Below are positions 35,901 to 39,712 of a stretch of 64,000 nt of DNA, piece after piece. Origin of the DNA: Hedera helix (lineage: Eukaryota; Streptophyta; Magnoliopsida; Apiales; Araliaceae); the NCBI GenBank assembly GCA_947179155.2, contig OX359285.1, positions 6,300,231-6,364,230 on the forward strand, in the 5' to 3' direction. The notes beneath the pieces were generated by a model, which saw only the letters and a list, made by a program, of their open reading frames with translations, did no database searches and was not told the DNA's origin. Position 1 is the first letter of the stretch; every line of letters starts with the position of its first letter. The position numbers and the translations under genes are program-made.

Positions 35901-38900
35901 CCCTGTTAGTGTGGTCAACCTGTTCTTATCTTCCCTTAGGTCCTCACATTGGGTTGTAGTTGTGAGGATACTAGAGTAACTTAAAAATGCTCCAGGCCGC
36001 GGATTAGTTTTTAGAGATCATAATCACATGAGAGTAGAAGGATTTTGTGATGCTGACTTGGCAAGGAGTCCAACTGATAAGAGGTTTACCACAGGATATT
36101 GTGTATTTGTTAGAGGTAATCTTGTATCGTGGAAAAGTAAAGAAGTAGAATGTTATGTCTCGGTCTAGTGCGGAATCAGAATATCGAGCAATGGCTCATG
36201 TCTCTTGTGAATTAATATGGTTGACGCATTTGTTAACTGAGTTGGGTTTCAACAAGATAGTTCCTATGCAACTTTGGTGTGATAATGAAGTTGCTCTCTA
36301 CATTGCTTCTAATCCGATCTTCCACGAGAGAACTAATTTGCCATTTTGTTCGAGAGAAAATACAAGAAAGGATTATTTCTACAAGTCATGTGAAGACCGG
36401 TGATCAACTTGCGGATGTGTTTACTAAAGCTTTACGGGTTACTAGAATCCGTTATATTTGTAACAAGTTGGGAATGATTGATATACATGCTCTAGCATGA
36501 GGGGGAGTGTTAGAGTAACCTAGAGGATTTTATGATTAATTTGATTAGGAGTGATTAGTGGTAGGATTATTCTAGAAACATGATTATTGATCACTATGAT
36601 TTACTTTCCATATTTAGCTTAGACACGTGGCCTATAAAAAGGCTCTCTATTGCACTTTATGAAATGAATAACATTATCTTCTAGCATTCACAATAACGTG
36701 CATAAATAATTCACATGAACCTACTTTTCCACGTGTTTTCTATGTTTTGTCAAGAAATTTTTAATGATTATTTACTTGTGAGTTGAACTAAAAGCATACA
36801 AACTCTAATAATTGAGTTTGGCCCTATCTTTTCCTCATGCCACTATAATTAAGATTTTTTTTTCTAAATTTTCCTGTCCAGTGTTTGCCCATAACTATTG
36901 ACGTGGGTACAAACAATGAGAAGTTATTGAATGATGAGTTCTACATTGGACTCAAACGAAGGAGGGCAACCGGGAAGGTATACAAATTATATTAAAAAAC
37001 TGGCACACAAAAGATTGCATCTCATTGTACTCATCAGTTATCTTCAATGTTCGGTAGTACTGACACTTATTCTGTCCAGGAGTATGCCGACCTTCTACAT
37101 GAATTCATGACTGCTGTTAAGCAGAACTATGGTGAAAAAGTTCTTGTACAGGTTTCTTAAATCATTCCTGGACCCTGATACCTGTTAGAATGTGTCTAAT
37201 TTTAATAATATTAAAGACCTGAATTTTCTCATGAAGCTCCAATGCTGGTAAATCTTCTAATTGAAACTTTGCAGTTTGAAGATTTTGCAAACCACAACGC
37301 TTTTGAGCTGTTGTCAAAATATAGCACGACTCATTTGGTCTTCAATGATGATATTCAGGTACATAGTTACATGGTGGTAACTATTGTTGGTTTGGGAGAT
37401 CCTATGAGTCTGACTTGTCATTCTCCTTGTTGCAGGGCACAGCATCCGTGGTTCTATCAGGGCTTGTTGCATCACTGAAGTTACTTGGTGGGACACTGGC
37501 CGATCACACATTTTTGTTCCTTGGTGCTGGGGAAGTGAGAAATTATCTTTTCTTTCTTTTAGTATTGCTGAAAATGCTAAGTGGATGAAAGAAAAAAACA
37601 AAACAAATATTTTAGGTGTTTGTGTTTTAATGATTTATCTATAGTACTCTAAACACTACATTTTAGTGGGAGGATTCCATTTGAGAGTGACATCCCCTAC
37701 TTTGATGTATTTGATGACTGTTTCATCTTTTTCATTCAGAATATTGATTGAAGCATTAAACTGTTTATATCAGAAGCCAATAGATAAAATGAAACAAGGC
37801 AGATGAAATTGCCATTTTAACAAAAAAAATACACTACTGTGGTTAATATTTTAGTTTTTATGTCTGCTCCTCTCCAGAAGCAATGTACTGGTTATAAATG
37901 TTTCAAATATAAGAATAAAAAACTGTATAATTGACTGCACTTGTCTCATATATGTCTTTTCATAATTTCAGGCTGGAACTGGTATAGCTGAACTCATTGC
38001 CCTTGAGATGTCAAAGCAGGTATCATCTTACTACCAATGCATGTCTGTTGGTTACTGGATGTGGGAGGATAACATAGAGTAAAATTATTGTATGAGTTTT
38101 CTGATTCTTTTACATCAACTTTGATATGTTTTCTATAGACAAAACTTCCTGTGGATGAGTCACGTAAGAAGATATGGCTTGTGGACTCAAAGGTAGGAAA
38201 CGGTTTAATCAGGTGTTTTTGCTGCACAATTAACATGCATTCTCTAAACAAACATATTTTTTGCATTTTCGCTATTATGCTATTGTCTTGTGCACAAATG
38301 TGTGTCATGTTGAATCTGCCTTTCAGTGTGTATGACTGCTCCTGCAGGGATTAATAGTTAGTTCACGTAAGGAATCCCTTCAACATTTCAAGAAACCTTG
38401 GGCTCATGAACACGAATCTGTTACAACTCTCTTTGATGCTGTCAAGGTCGGGTGGAAACTCCGTTTGTTTATGTTTCCATCTCACATAATAGTTTTGAGT
38501 GATTCTTGATCTCTATCGATTTCAAATGACTTCAGGCTATCAAGCCAACAGCCTTAATTGGAACATCCGGACGGGGAAAGACATTTACAAAGGAGGTCAT
38601 TGAGGCTATGTCTTCCTTCAATAAGGTTCTCTCTCTCTCTATATCTCTCTCTCTCAATCCTGAAATATGTCACATTATAAATGAATGACATGCAGAAACC
38701 TCTTATTATGGCTCTCTCGAACCCCACCTCACAAGCCGAGTGCACTGCTGAAGAAGCTTATACCTGGAGTGAGGTGAATCGAATATGCAGTTTCTTTTTT
38801 TTCTCATGATATTCATCGTTGTTTGTAGTGATGCTTGATTACTTTAAATACGATAAGAGAACTTAACTCAGCCTTGTTCTTGGCTCTTTATATTAAAAAT

Positions 38901-39712
38901 TAGGGTCGGGCAATTTTTGCTAGTGGAAGTCCATTCGACCCTGTGGAATACAATGGCAAAACTTTCATTCCTGGCCAGGTTCCATGATTTCTATCTTATG
39001 CATTGTTATTGTGTTATAATTTCCTTATAGACATTAGTTAGACATTATGGAATGAAACGTTTGTTTCGTCTTCCTCTATACAGGCAAACAACGCTTATAT
39101 TTTTCCTGGATTTGGCCTTGGGTTGGTTATGTCTGGTGCAATTCGAGTGCATGACGAAATGCTTCTTGCAGCATGTATGTTCACAATACAGTTGAAACAG
39201 TTCATCTATTATTTTATATGCTGTCCGCCCTAAAAAAATTACCATTTTCTTTATAAATGGTACTCCGTTTATAGGACAGCGGGACATGTTAATTTGTTAT
39301 GTAATGGATTCTGGCAGCAGCATTTTTCATGTTGACTGCTTGAGGAGTAAATATGGTCAAGTGAACACCGACTTTTCATTCTAATCTGCATATTCTTTTG
39401 AAACAGCGGAAGCTTTGGCGGGTCAAGTAACACAGGAACACTATGATAAAGGGATGACTTACCCACCATTTTCTAATATCAGAAAGATCTCTGCCAACAT
39501 TGCAGCGAAAGTTGCTGCTAAAGCATATGAGCTTGGTTAGTATCTAATTTCTTGTATTTAGTTCCGAATACTTGCCAGCTGAAATATGTACAAAGTTTGA
39601 CCAACTACATAAACTCTTCTCAGGTGTGGCAAGTCGCCTCCCTCGACCTGAAAATCTGGTGAAGTTTGCTGAAAGCTGCATGTACAGTCCCAATTACCGA
39701 AGTTACCGGTGA
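3177..39712 (+). CDS. NADP-ME: NADP-dependent malic enzyme, cytosolic type, 19 exons, 586 aa
   Basis: Catalyses oxidative decarboxylation of L-malate to pyruvate and CO2 with reduction of NADP+. Exons read in frame: 3177-3313, 19637-19757, 19950-20024, 20106-20257, 20340-20445, 20584-20649, 36882-36977, 37080-37151, 37275-37358, 37436-37534, 37972-38019, 38139-38192, 38348-38446, 38536-38625, 38696-38773, 38904-38978, 39084-39174, 39407-39535, 39624-39712. All introns are GT-AG. Visible motifs: YTPTVGEACQKYG with catalytic Tyr134, PVGK with Lys205, metal ligands Glu277, Asp278 and Asp301, the dinucleotide fold LGAGEAGTGIAEL (332-344), and SNPTSQAECT. The N-terminus MENSLKDNVV has no transit peptide, and the length matches cytosolic plant forms, so a cytosolic enzyme is inferred. 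One oddity is GTSGRGKTF where the family usually has GTSGVG. Introns 1 and 6 are filled with transposons, but their splice sites are intact. Confidence 0.95.
3314..3816 (+). other. 5' end of malic enzyme intron 1, no element recognised
   Basis: Starts with the donor GTATTA and is AT-rich without a recognisable gene. It runs up to the terminal TGTGACGCCCC of LTR copy A. It is probably original intron sequence. Confidence 0.5.
3817..5705 (-). mobile_element. LTR copy A (gypsy-type, - orientation, 5' part missing)
   Basis: The terminal TGTGACGCCCCAAATTCGGG at 3817 is the reverse complement of the 3' end of LTR copy B and matches copy C, so this LTR reads right to left. It carries the family's repeated TTTGCACCCAGGCCAAAGAC motif (about 4224-4350). 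It runs to the TA tract at 5706, where the first few hundred bases of the LTR, including the GACGGCGCC region seen in C and D, are missing. Compared with C it also lacks about 130 bp after the CTCGGACCATC word near 3964. No target-site duplication or adjacent primer-binding site was found. Confidence 0.75.
5706..5758. repeat. (TA)n tract at left edge of the pararetrovirus
   Basis: About 26 TA units between LTR A and the viral DNA. A matching tract (10639-10697) lies at the other edge. Integration in TA dinucleotide repeats is described for endogenous florendoviruses. Confidence 0.9.
5759..7325 (-). repeat. left arm of the pararetrovirus inverted repeat
   Basis: About 1.56 kb whose reverse complement reappears at about 8985-10549 with only scattered differences. 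It includes the 3' two thirds of the viral second ORF, the non-coding tail, a TATAAAAG promoter word on the - strand (5968-5975) and the AATAAA-type end. Arm identity is by eye about 97-98 percent. Confidence 0.85.
5968..5975 (-). promoter_or_regulatory. viral TATA box (left arm)
   Basis: TATAAAAG on the - strand, preceded by CTTACTC. Its twin is at 10331-10338 on the + strand. In caulimovirids the pregenomic RNA promoter lies in the intergenic region after the last ORF, which is where this word sits. Function here is inferred from position. Confidence 0.5.
6310..7641 (-). CDS. pararetrovirus second ORF, 443 aa, function unknown
   Basis: Open from ATG at 7641 to the stop at 6310. The start overlaps the end of the RT/RNase H frame (ATG lies 8 bases before the end of the upstream stop codon). 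This arrangement fits the second ORF of florendoviruses, whose function is not established. The protein starts very basic (MSEREKQKRDRGK), continues with a Pro/Gln/Tyr-rich segment, then an aromatic-rich central region (about residues 110-330), and ends with a serine-run segment and a charged helix-like stretch near ELNLLAKAIQERVNTI. No known catalytic motif is visible. The final residues after about 410 may not be native, because the right-arm copy stops earlier. It is uninterrupted, unlike the neighbouring polymerase. Confidence 0.7.
   Translation of the reverse strand: MSEREKQKRDRGKAPVSGQPSKSKGTMIPVPHLSYLVKPPSTQFQVLGQIPKPYSSALASQPKPYDPFESQALSQIQKPSQYKPNSQYIPNYEVNLFYIEPYMDPKNDPVKLEAQFFPPGWHFTPPAPYKSLSYYKNIFINTDSINIKPIFDKNDNSKIVFHSLYIKKIISGEEWENHHLSHHLSDLRVLEKDLDPSFSNYFCYFDYLDAWHKIFLYQSSNFSHSWFIQFDHKFKSQIPIWFTLWWSRYGPTSDLFPERLLAQVNHFSNKSPFNLKMEGEGIPILLQFVSKFKIPWILKWQYNLPPSVKPPVVTRIFFIKWWDKFDIDRIVQQVLKEFPVTPVTPVKLKNVGSSSKGKVKSSSSSSSVAATLAGVKEYSTAELNLLAKAIQERVNTIKEEDSSSSSKSSQASVKQDPMASSTSRMHRIHLSKLLWLLFSSREH
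7634..8985 (-). pseudogene. pararetrovirus reverse transcriptase / RNase H, broken
   Basis: Two adjacent - strand frames (8528-8914 and 7634-8515) form one polymerase region in the same reading frame, separated by an in-frame TAA at 8525-8527. Visible RT landmarks are KFDLKSGFWQI, MPFGLKNAPS and the catalytic box YIDDVL. The RNase H part shows VETDASDIGFGG and SKQNFARWQ, then PDFLTREFL near the end. A further frame break lies near 8915-8925, because the conserved upstream sequence is in another frame. Movement, capsid and aspartic protease domains are not present anywhere in the window. The copy therefore cannot encode a complete polyprotein. Confidence 0.85.
9498..9872 (+). pseudogene. second, inverted copy of the pararetrovirus second ORF (C-terminal part)
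   Basis: Reads the same C-terminal half as the ORF at 6310-7641 but on the + strand, ending with NTIKEEDS and a stop. Translatable sequence of the same protein continues upstream to about 8987, interrupted by a nonsense codon near 9300. It has no start codon of its own in context and is a fragment. Confidence 0.75.
10331..10338 (+). promoter_or_regulatory. viral TATA box (right arm)
   Basis: TATAAAAG facing right, toward an AATAAA word at 10530-10535 about 200 bp downstream. The short terminal transcript layout resembles the promoter and polyadenylation region of a caulimovirid pregenomic RNA. Confidence 0.5.
10639..10697. repeat. (TA)n tract at right edge of the pararetrovirus
   Basis: About 29 TA units joining viral DNA (including an 89-bp segment 10550-10638 without a mirror copy) to the beginning of LTR copy B. 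Confidence 0.9.
10698..13613 (+). mobile_element. LTR copy B (gypsy-type, + orientation, 5' end lost in the TA tract)
   Basis: Same LTR family as A, C and D. The start resembles C only after about the first 90 bases, because the TA tract replaces the beginning. The end is GGGGGGCGTCACA at 13613, followed by a degraded primer-binding site (TTGTTTTCAGAGGTTAGG) against initiator methionine tRNA. The LTR contains TTTGGTCTGGGTGCAAA-type repeats near 12985-13045 and 13100, and an 817-bp internal tandem duplication. It is followed by gypsy gag on the same strand, so this is the 5' LTR of the gag fragment at 13620-15248. Confidence 0.8.
10999..12632 (+). repeat. 817-bp tandem duplication inside LTR B
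   Basis: The block 10999-11815 is repeated almost base for base as 11816-12632. Both copies start CAGTATTTGATTTTATTGAA and end at the GTAAGTAAGTATTGTTCG word. Differences are rare (for example a 2-base loss in an AGAGGGCATC word and a few substitutions). Copies A and C have one unit. Each unit includes a TATAAAAT box (about 11586 and 12402). Confidence 0.88.
13620..15248 (+). pseudogene. Ty3/gypsy gag-protease remnant, + strand
   Basis: Broken gag followed by the start of protease. Recognisable pieces are the gag core FMLRGEVDHWWESVKRTHH (near 14150), then FQEFFNEKYF and FLRGLKPKIRQHL in shifted frames. Two CCHC zinc knuckles follow (CYKCGHEGHIRPNC and CYSCGKEDHIFRFC, about 14760-14860). The aspartic protease-like NTGSTYSFI lies in the open stretch 14817-15185, where the usual aspartate is replaced by asparagine. 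Several stops interrupt it (for example after ALEMS at 14226-14228 and LF at about 15183). No RT or integrase follows, because the sequence turns into its own inverted copy at about 15240. Confidence 0.8.
15239..16741 (-). pseudogene. Ty3/gypsy gag-protease remnant, - strand mirror copy
   Basis: Opposite-strand copy of the same gag-protease segment. It starts with an ATG at 16741 and passes gag core FMLRGEAEHWWESMKRTHH. One zinc-knuckle region is decayed. It ends with the protease-like LDIGSTHSFIS and VILGINWLTI at 15239. Here the protease aspartate is kept (DIGS). Frame breaks and stops divide it. It extends slightly further into pol than the + copy. The 3' portion of the element is missing. 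Confidence 0.8.
16901..16919 (-). other. primer-binding site (initiator Met tRNA) of LTR C
   Basis: The reverse complement reads TGGTATCAGAGTTTAGATA, two bases inside the LTR C terminus. It matches the initiator methionine tRNA 3' end used by many plant LTR elements. It proves that LTR C is the 5' LTR of the - strand gag fragment. Confidence 0.75.
16922..19171 (-). mobile_element. LTR copy C (gypsy-type, - orientation, near complete)
   Basis: Runs from TGTGACACCCCC (its 3' end on the - strand, next to the primer-binding site) to GAGGTGTTAC at about 19171 (its 5' end, TGTAACACC-like on the - strand). This gives an LTR of about 2.25 kb. It contains the GACGGCGCC word (near 19003), TTTGCACCCA repeats (17472-17590) and a TATA region (about 18150). 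It is the best copy for defining the family's ends. There is no 3' LTR in the same orientation at the other end. Confidence 0.78.
19286..19505. mobile_element. MITE with CTAGCATTACTCTAAA termini and an extra copy of one end
   Basis: The left end GTGATGCTAGGGATCTCAA (about 19325) is an inverted copy of the right end TTAAGAACCCTAGCATTACTC (about 19480-19500). Both continue inward into TTTTGTCTCAAA or its complement. A second copy of the right end (GAGAACCCTAGCATTACTCT) lies just outside at 19297-19317. The interior is about 110 bp and non-coding. It lies in intron 1 just before exon 2. Confidence 0.65.
19637..20649 (+). CDS. NADP-ME: malic enzyme exons 2-6
   Basis: Five exons with short introns between the two transposon-filled introns. 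They encode GYTLLRDPHHNKGLAF through YTALGGVRPSA, including Tyr134 of the YTPTVGEACQ motif and Lys205 of PVGK. Exon 6 ends at GCA|GTAAGA. About 44 bp of original intron precede the copia insertion at 20694. Confidence 0.95.
20689..20693. repeat. target-site duplication ATAAC, left copy (outer copia)
   Basis: ATAAC directly before the LTR start TGTTAAG. The second copy is at 36693-36697, directly after the 3' LTR. Exact 5-bp match, the normal length for copia integration. Confidence 0.9.
20694..20898 (+). repeat. 5' LTR of outer copia
   Basis: Starts TGTTAAGTAATCTAGAGG and ends AGCATTCACA; 205 bp. It is longer than its partner by small insertions. A TATA-like AATAAAGG word lies near 20840. 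Confidence 0.88.
20899..20913 (+). other. primer-binding site of outer copia
   Basis: TGGTATCAAGAGCC immediately after the LTR resembles the initiator methionine tRNA complement, with one extra A. Confidence 0.75.
21262..23300 (+). pseudogene. outer copia gag, decayed and interrupted
   Basis: Starts with MSKMSRRIQ at 21262 and continues through stop-containing frames with gag-like words such as YQQWLKIVHLTLL and ELWEYFEVLY. It is interrupted by a foreign gypsy fragment at about 22180-23070. It resumes with a CCHC knuckle beginning CYHCGEYGHIQQ at about 23094. The knuckle lacks its last cysteine. No intact product is possible. Confidence 0.65.
22180..23070 (-). mobile_element. Ty3/gypsy fragment (pol C-terminus plus LTR-like DNA) inside the outer gag
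   Basis: On the - strand the right end reads GMLGLEDDRGVKAWGDP followed by VPIGPVTRARAKQFKEW (about 22960-23070). This resembles the extreme C-terminus of gypsy polyproteins, where GPxTRxRAK is common. After it come a GC-richer untranslated stretch and LTR-like DNA with a GTATAAATAG promoter word (near 22535). Exact ends and target-site duplication were not resolved. Confidence 0.6.
23301..25316 (+). pseudogene. outer copia protease, integrase and first part of RT, decayed
   Basis: Protease remnant WVIDSRAS near 23360. The GAG-pre-integrase region contains YLPKFSYNLLSISKL (23440-23757). The integrase core contains FVDDYSRITWLYLM, a changed second catalytic box FRSDNAFDYF and TPQQNGVVKRKNRHLMEV (23924-24283). 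RT begins near 24960 with WRTTMEEEMIASEKNAT and continues through VDYFETFSPVAKM to LDVKNAFFHGDLKEVVYLK, where the middle element is inserted at 25316. At least five stops are visible. Confidence 0.82.
25312..25316. repeat. target-site duplication GTAGC, left copy (middle copia)
   Basis: GTAGC before the LTR at 25317; the matching copy is at 35368-35372 after the right LTR. Confidence 0.9.
25317..25673 (-). repeat. 3' LTR of middle copia
   Basis: 357 bp, TGACAGTTTAG to CCTTTGACA. It contains an internal near-duplicate of about 110 bp built on ATAATCATAACTGYCATATC. Confidence 0.92.
25681..27230 (-). pseudogene. middle copia RT and RNase H
   Basis: Reads right to left from SYKQAMEHECWRKAIETEF (27160 region) through VAKMTTVRTILALAAS, MDVKNAFLHGDLKEDIYLKL and CKLKRSLYGLK. 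A TAG stop at 26724-26726 then interrupts before APRVWF. RT continues with the catalytic box LVYVDDIVITG and KDLGQLNYFLGLEV, and breaks near 26280. The RNase H part (25681-26268) has KSSTEAEYRAM and the HADNTTAIQIA motif, ending QIADIFTKPM. A few point lesions only. The N-terminal side is separated by the inner element. Confidence 0.88.
27226..27230. repeat. target-site duplication AAACC, left copy (inner copia)
   Basis: AAACC before 27231 and again at 32409-32413 after the right LTR. Confidence 0.92.
27231..27411 (-). repeat. 3' LTR of inner copia
   Basis: 181 bp, TGTTGAAGAC to CTTCCAACA. By eye it is the same base for base as 32228-32408. Confidence 0.93.
27419..31765 (-). CDS. inner copia gag-pol polyprotein, 1448 aa, intact
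   Basis: Single open frame from ATG 31765, a full-length copia polyprotein. Domain order: gag (UBN2-type, about residues 30-230); CCHC knuckle CDYCGGKNHTRDRC (260-273); aspartic protease WIIDTGASEHMTG (DTGA about 359); GAG-pre-integrase around HRRLGHPSF; integrase with HTDVWG, HSDNGREY and the glutamate in TPEQNGVAERKN, so the DDE triad is complete. RT spans WKQAMIEEMNAL to beyond the catalytic IVYVDDIVVTG. RNase H contains SSAEAEYRAI and HQLADILTKGL near the end. It would supply particle, cDNA synthesis and integration functions. No nonsense codon or missing catalytic residue was seen. The frame is antisense to the malic enzyme pre-mRNA. Confidence 0.96.
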   Translation of the reverse strand: MASSSSINSGGTTDINGQLIRNHHLNSALVLSPFKLDGNNYLAWSQACRMSIEANRMQRFINGTTTMPAQAGVAQEEWKSDNSMVKTWIFNSMEPSMRSSYMFLDTAHELWEAISQTFSISGDMSKAYDIRKRIRELSQGEKSVAQYFAEINALWQELDHYRVFSAKCLEDAASYQRFVSEDRVVDFLAGLNIEFDQVRAQLIGQTPFPSLREAHARVQQEESRRRVMVLNSVDRSAMVASYPKSGSSIQSSVEKESRECDYCGGKNHTRDRCFKLHGRPKGRGGRFGSGRGRGSQAYVSTTTLPVEASSASDTTTALTPEEISAFRKFYSQSSSHYAQSGIHPCAFNVSSTCSSWIIDTGASEHMTGSSNLFTSYMPCSGKDKVRVADGSFSSISGSGSVVCTPTLTLSSVLHIPSFTANLLSVQRLSESLHCSATFSPSHCIFQDLVTGQKIGSGSAVGGLYYLDVPSSSMSSTQALHSTSDSSLTSLHQWHRRLGHPSFSVLESLFPSLVKQCNKTHFLCEPCELGKHKRSIYSAIHSRHSESFAIIHTDVWGPSRVVSRSGYRWFVSFIDCHSRVTWIYLLRSKNEVFDCFKEFHKMIQTQFDAKVKILHSDNGREYSHNNAFASYLSQHGIILQTSCVKTPEQNGVAERKNRHLLEVARTLMFTMNTPKFLWGDAVLTAAFLINRLPSRILGNKSPISFLQHTTSPSPSPRVFGCVCYVHNKSPTRGKLDPKALRCIFIGYSPTQKGYKCYHPPSHKIFVTRDVTFWESEPFYSTPPSPQGEDVIDEEKLLPEAGITSSTIPSPSPVPVVVSDKSTQGELQEPYAKQNEPELRTYVRRSKNKATISAPLHQLCSEPSLDNANGENPTSTCSSDDNANGENSTSACSSDDTNLPIALRKGVRSCTQHPISNFLAYNRLSASYHSFVSSLSSIYIPQGWQEAISDKNWKQAMIEEMNALKKNDTWELVTLPYGKKLVGCKWVYTVKQKPDGTVERLKARLVAKGYTQTHGIDYQETFAPVAKMNFVRTIISCAVNFGWDLQQLDVKNAFLHGDLEEEVYMEIPPGFASSATRDKVCKLQKALYGLKQSPRAWFGRFHKAMIRFGYKQSRADHTLFVKQTGGKTTILIVYVDDIVVTGDDREEMANLKVSLAKEFEIKDLGPLKYFLGIEVARSSSGIFLSQRKYVLDLLKETGMLGCKPADSPIEVNHHLIGGTGPMVDKERYQRLVGRLIYLSHTRPDISYAVGMVSQYMHDPRHCHMETVYRILRYLKSAPGKGLLFAPHGHMRVEAFSDSDWAGSIDDRRSTSGYCSFVGGNLVTWRSKKQSVVARSSAEAEYRAIALGTCELMWLRTLLEDLGVITKRPMQLFCDNKAAISIANDPVQHDRTKHIEIDRHFIKEKLTSGLICLPFVKTEHQLADILTKGLTSKMFHPLCFKLGMRDIYTPT
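32228..32408 (-). repeat. 5' LTR of inner copia
   Basis: Partner of 27231-27411. On the - strand a TATATAAATC word lies about 60 bp before its inner end and can serve as the promoter. Confidence 0.93.
32414..34978 (-). pseudogene. middle copia gag, protease and integrase
   Basis: N-terminal part of the middle element. Gag begins at MSSDKSDVSLIRFNGKNYS (about 34924) and meets a TGA stop after DKDKD at 34764-34766. It then stays open as a 587-aa frame (32969-34732) with UBN2 gag, two CCHC knuckles (CFCCKGFGHYAANC, CNYCKKDGHIIKEC), protease YFDSGASHHMT, HKRLGHPNSNVL and integrase. The integrase second acidic box reads RSNNGGEY instead of the usual RSDNGGEY, so a catalytic aspartate is lost. A stop before 32969 separates the next frame (to 32414), which carries the integrase C-terminal region. 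The frame is then cut by the inner element within RRPPDRFGF. Confidence 0.88.
35010..35367 (-). repeat. 5' LTR of middle copia
   Basis: 358 bp, TGACAGTTTAG to CCTTTGACA. It differs from the left LTR by a two-base insertion near the start, a two-base deletion after CATTTA, and four substitutions that I can see. Confidence 0.92.
35368..36500 (+). pseudogene. outer copia RT (second half) and RNase H
   Basis: Continues the RT frame cut at 25316, starting PHGFIVQGESGLVCKLKK and SLYGLKQSPRSWFG. The catalytic YVDD region is recognisable in another frame near 35560. RT goes on in 35620-35847 (ETKDLGKLKYFLGFEVVQ). After a degraded stretch, RNase H appears as SRSSAESEYRAMAHVS (36155) and QLWCDNEVALYIAS, ending with GDQLADVFTKAL and a stop at 36498-36500. 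The polypurine tract GAGGGGGAG precedes the 3' LTR. Confidence 0.85.
36508..36692 (+). repeat. 3' LTR of outer copia
   Basis: 185 bp, TGTTAGAGTAACC to AGCATTCACA. It is clearly diverged from the 5' LTR, including loss of about 14 bp in the CTTGTAATCATT region and a better TATA word (CTATAAAAAGG, about 36632). Confidence 0.88.
36882..39712 (+). CDS. NADP-ME: malic enzyme exons 7-19 and stop codon
   Basis: Thirteen exons with ordinary short introns. They encode CLPITIDVGTNNEKLLND through the end SPNYRSYR. They include the metal-binding FEDFANHNAF and NDDIQG, the dinucleotide-binding LGAGEAGTGIAEL split across exons 10 and 11, and SNPTSQAECTAEEAY. The 3' exons carry no transposons, so the crowding is confined to introns 1 and 6. 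Confidence 0.95.

Larger units (their letters stand above)
20694..36692 (+). mobile_element. outer Ty1/copia retrotransposon, host of two nested copies
   Basis: 5' LTR 20694-20898 and 3' LTR 36508-36692, flanked by ATAAC. Without the two later insertions the element is about 5.9 kb, still including an internal gypsy fragment. Order on the + strand is gag, protease, integrase, RT, RNase H, as in copia. All domains carry stops and frameshifts, and the LTRs differ by many substitutions and indels. It is therefore the oldest of the three nested elements. It lies in the same direction as the malic enzyme, inside intron 6. Confidence 0.93.
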
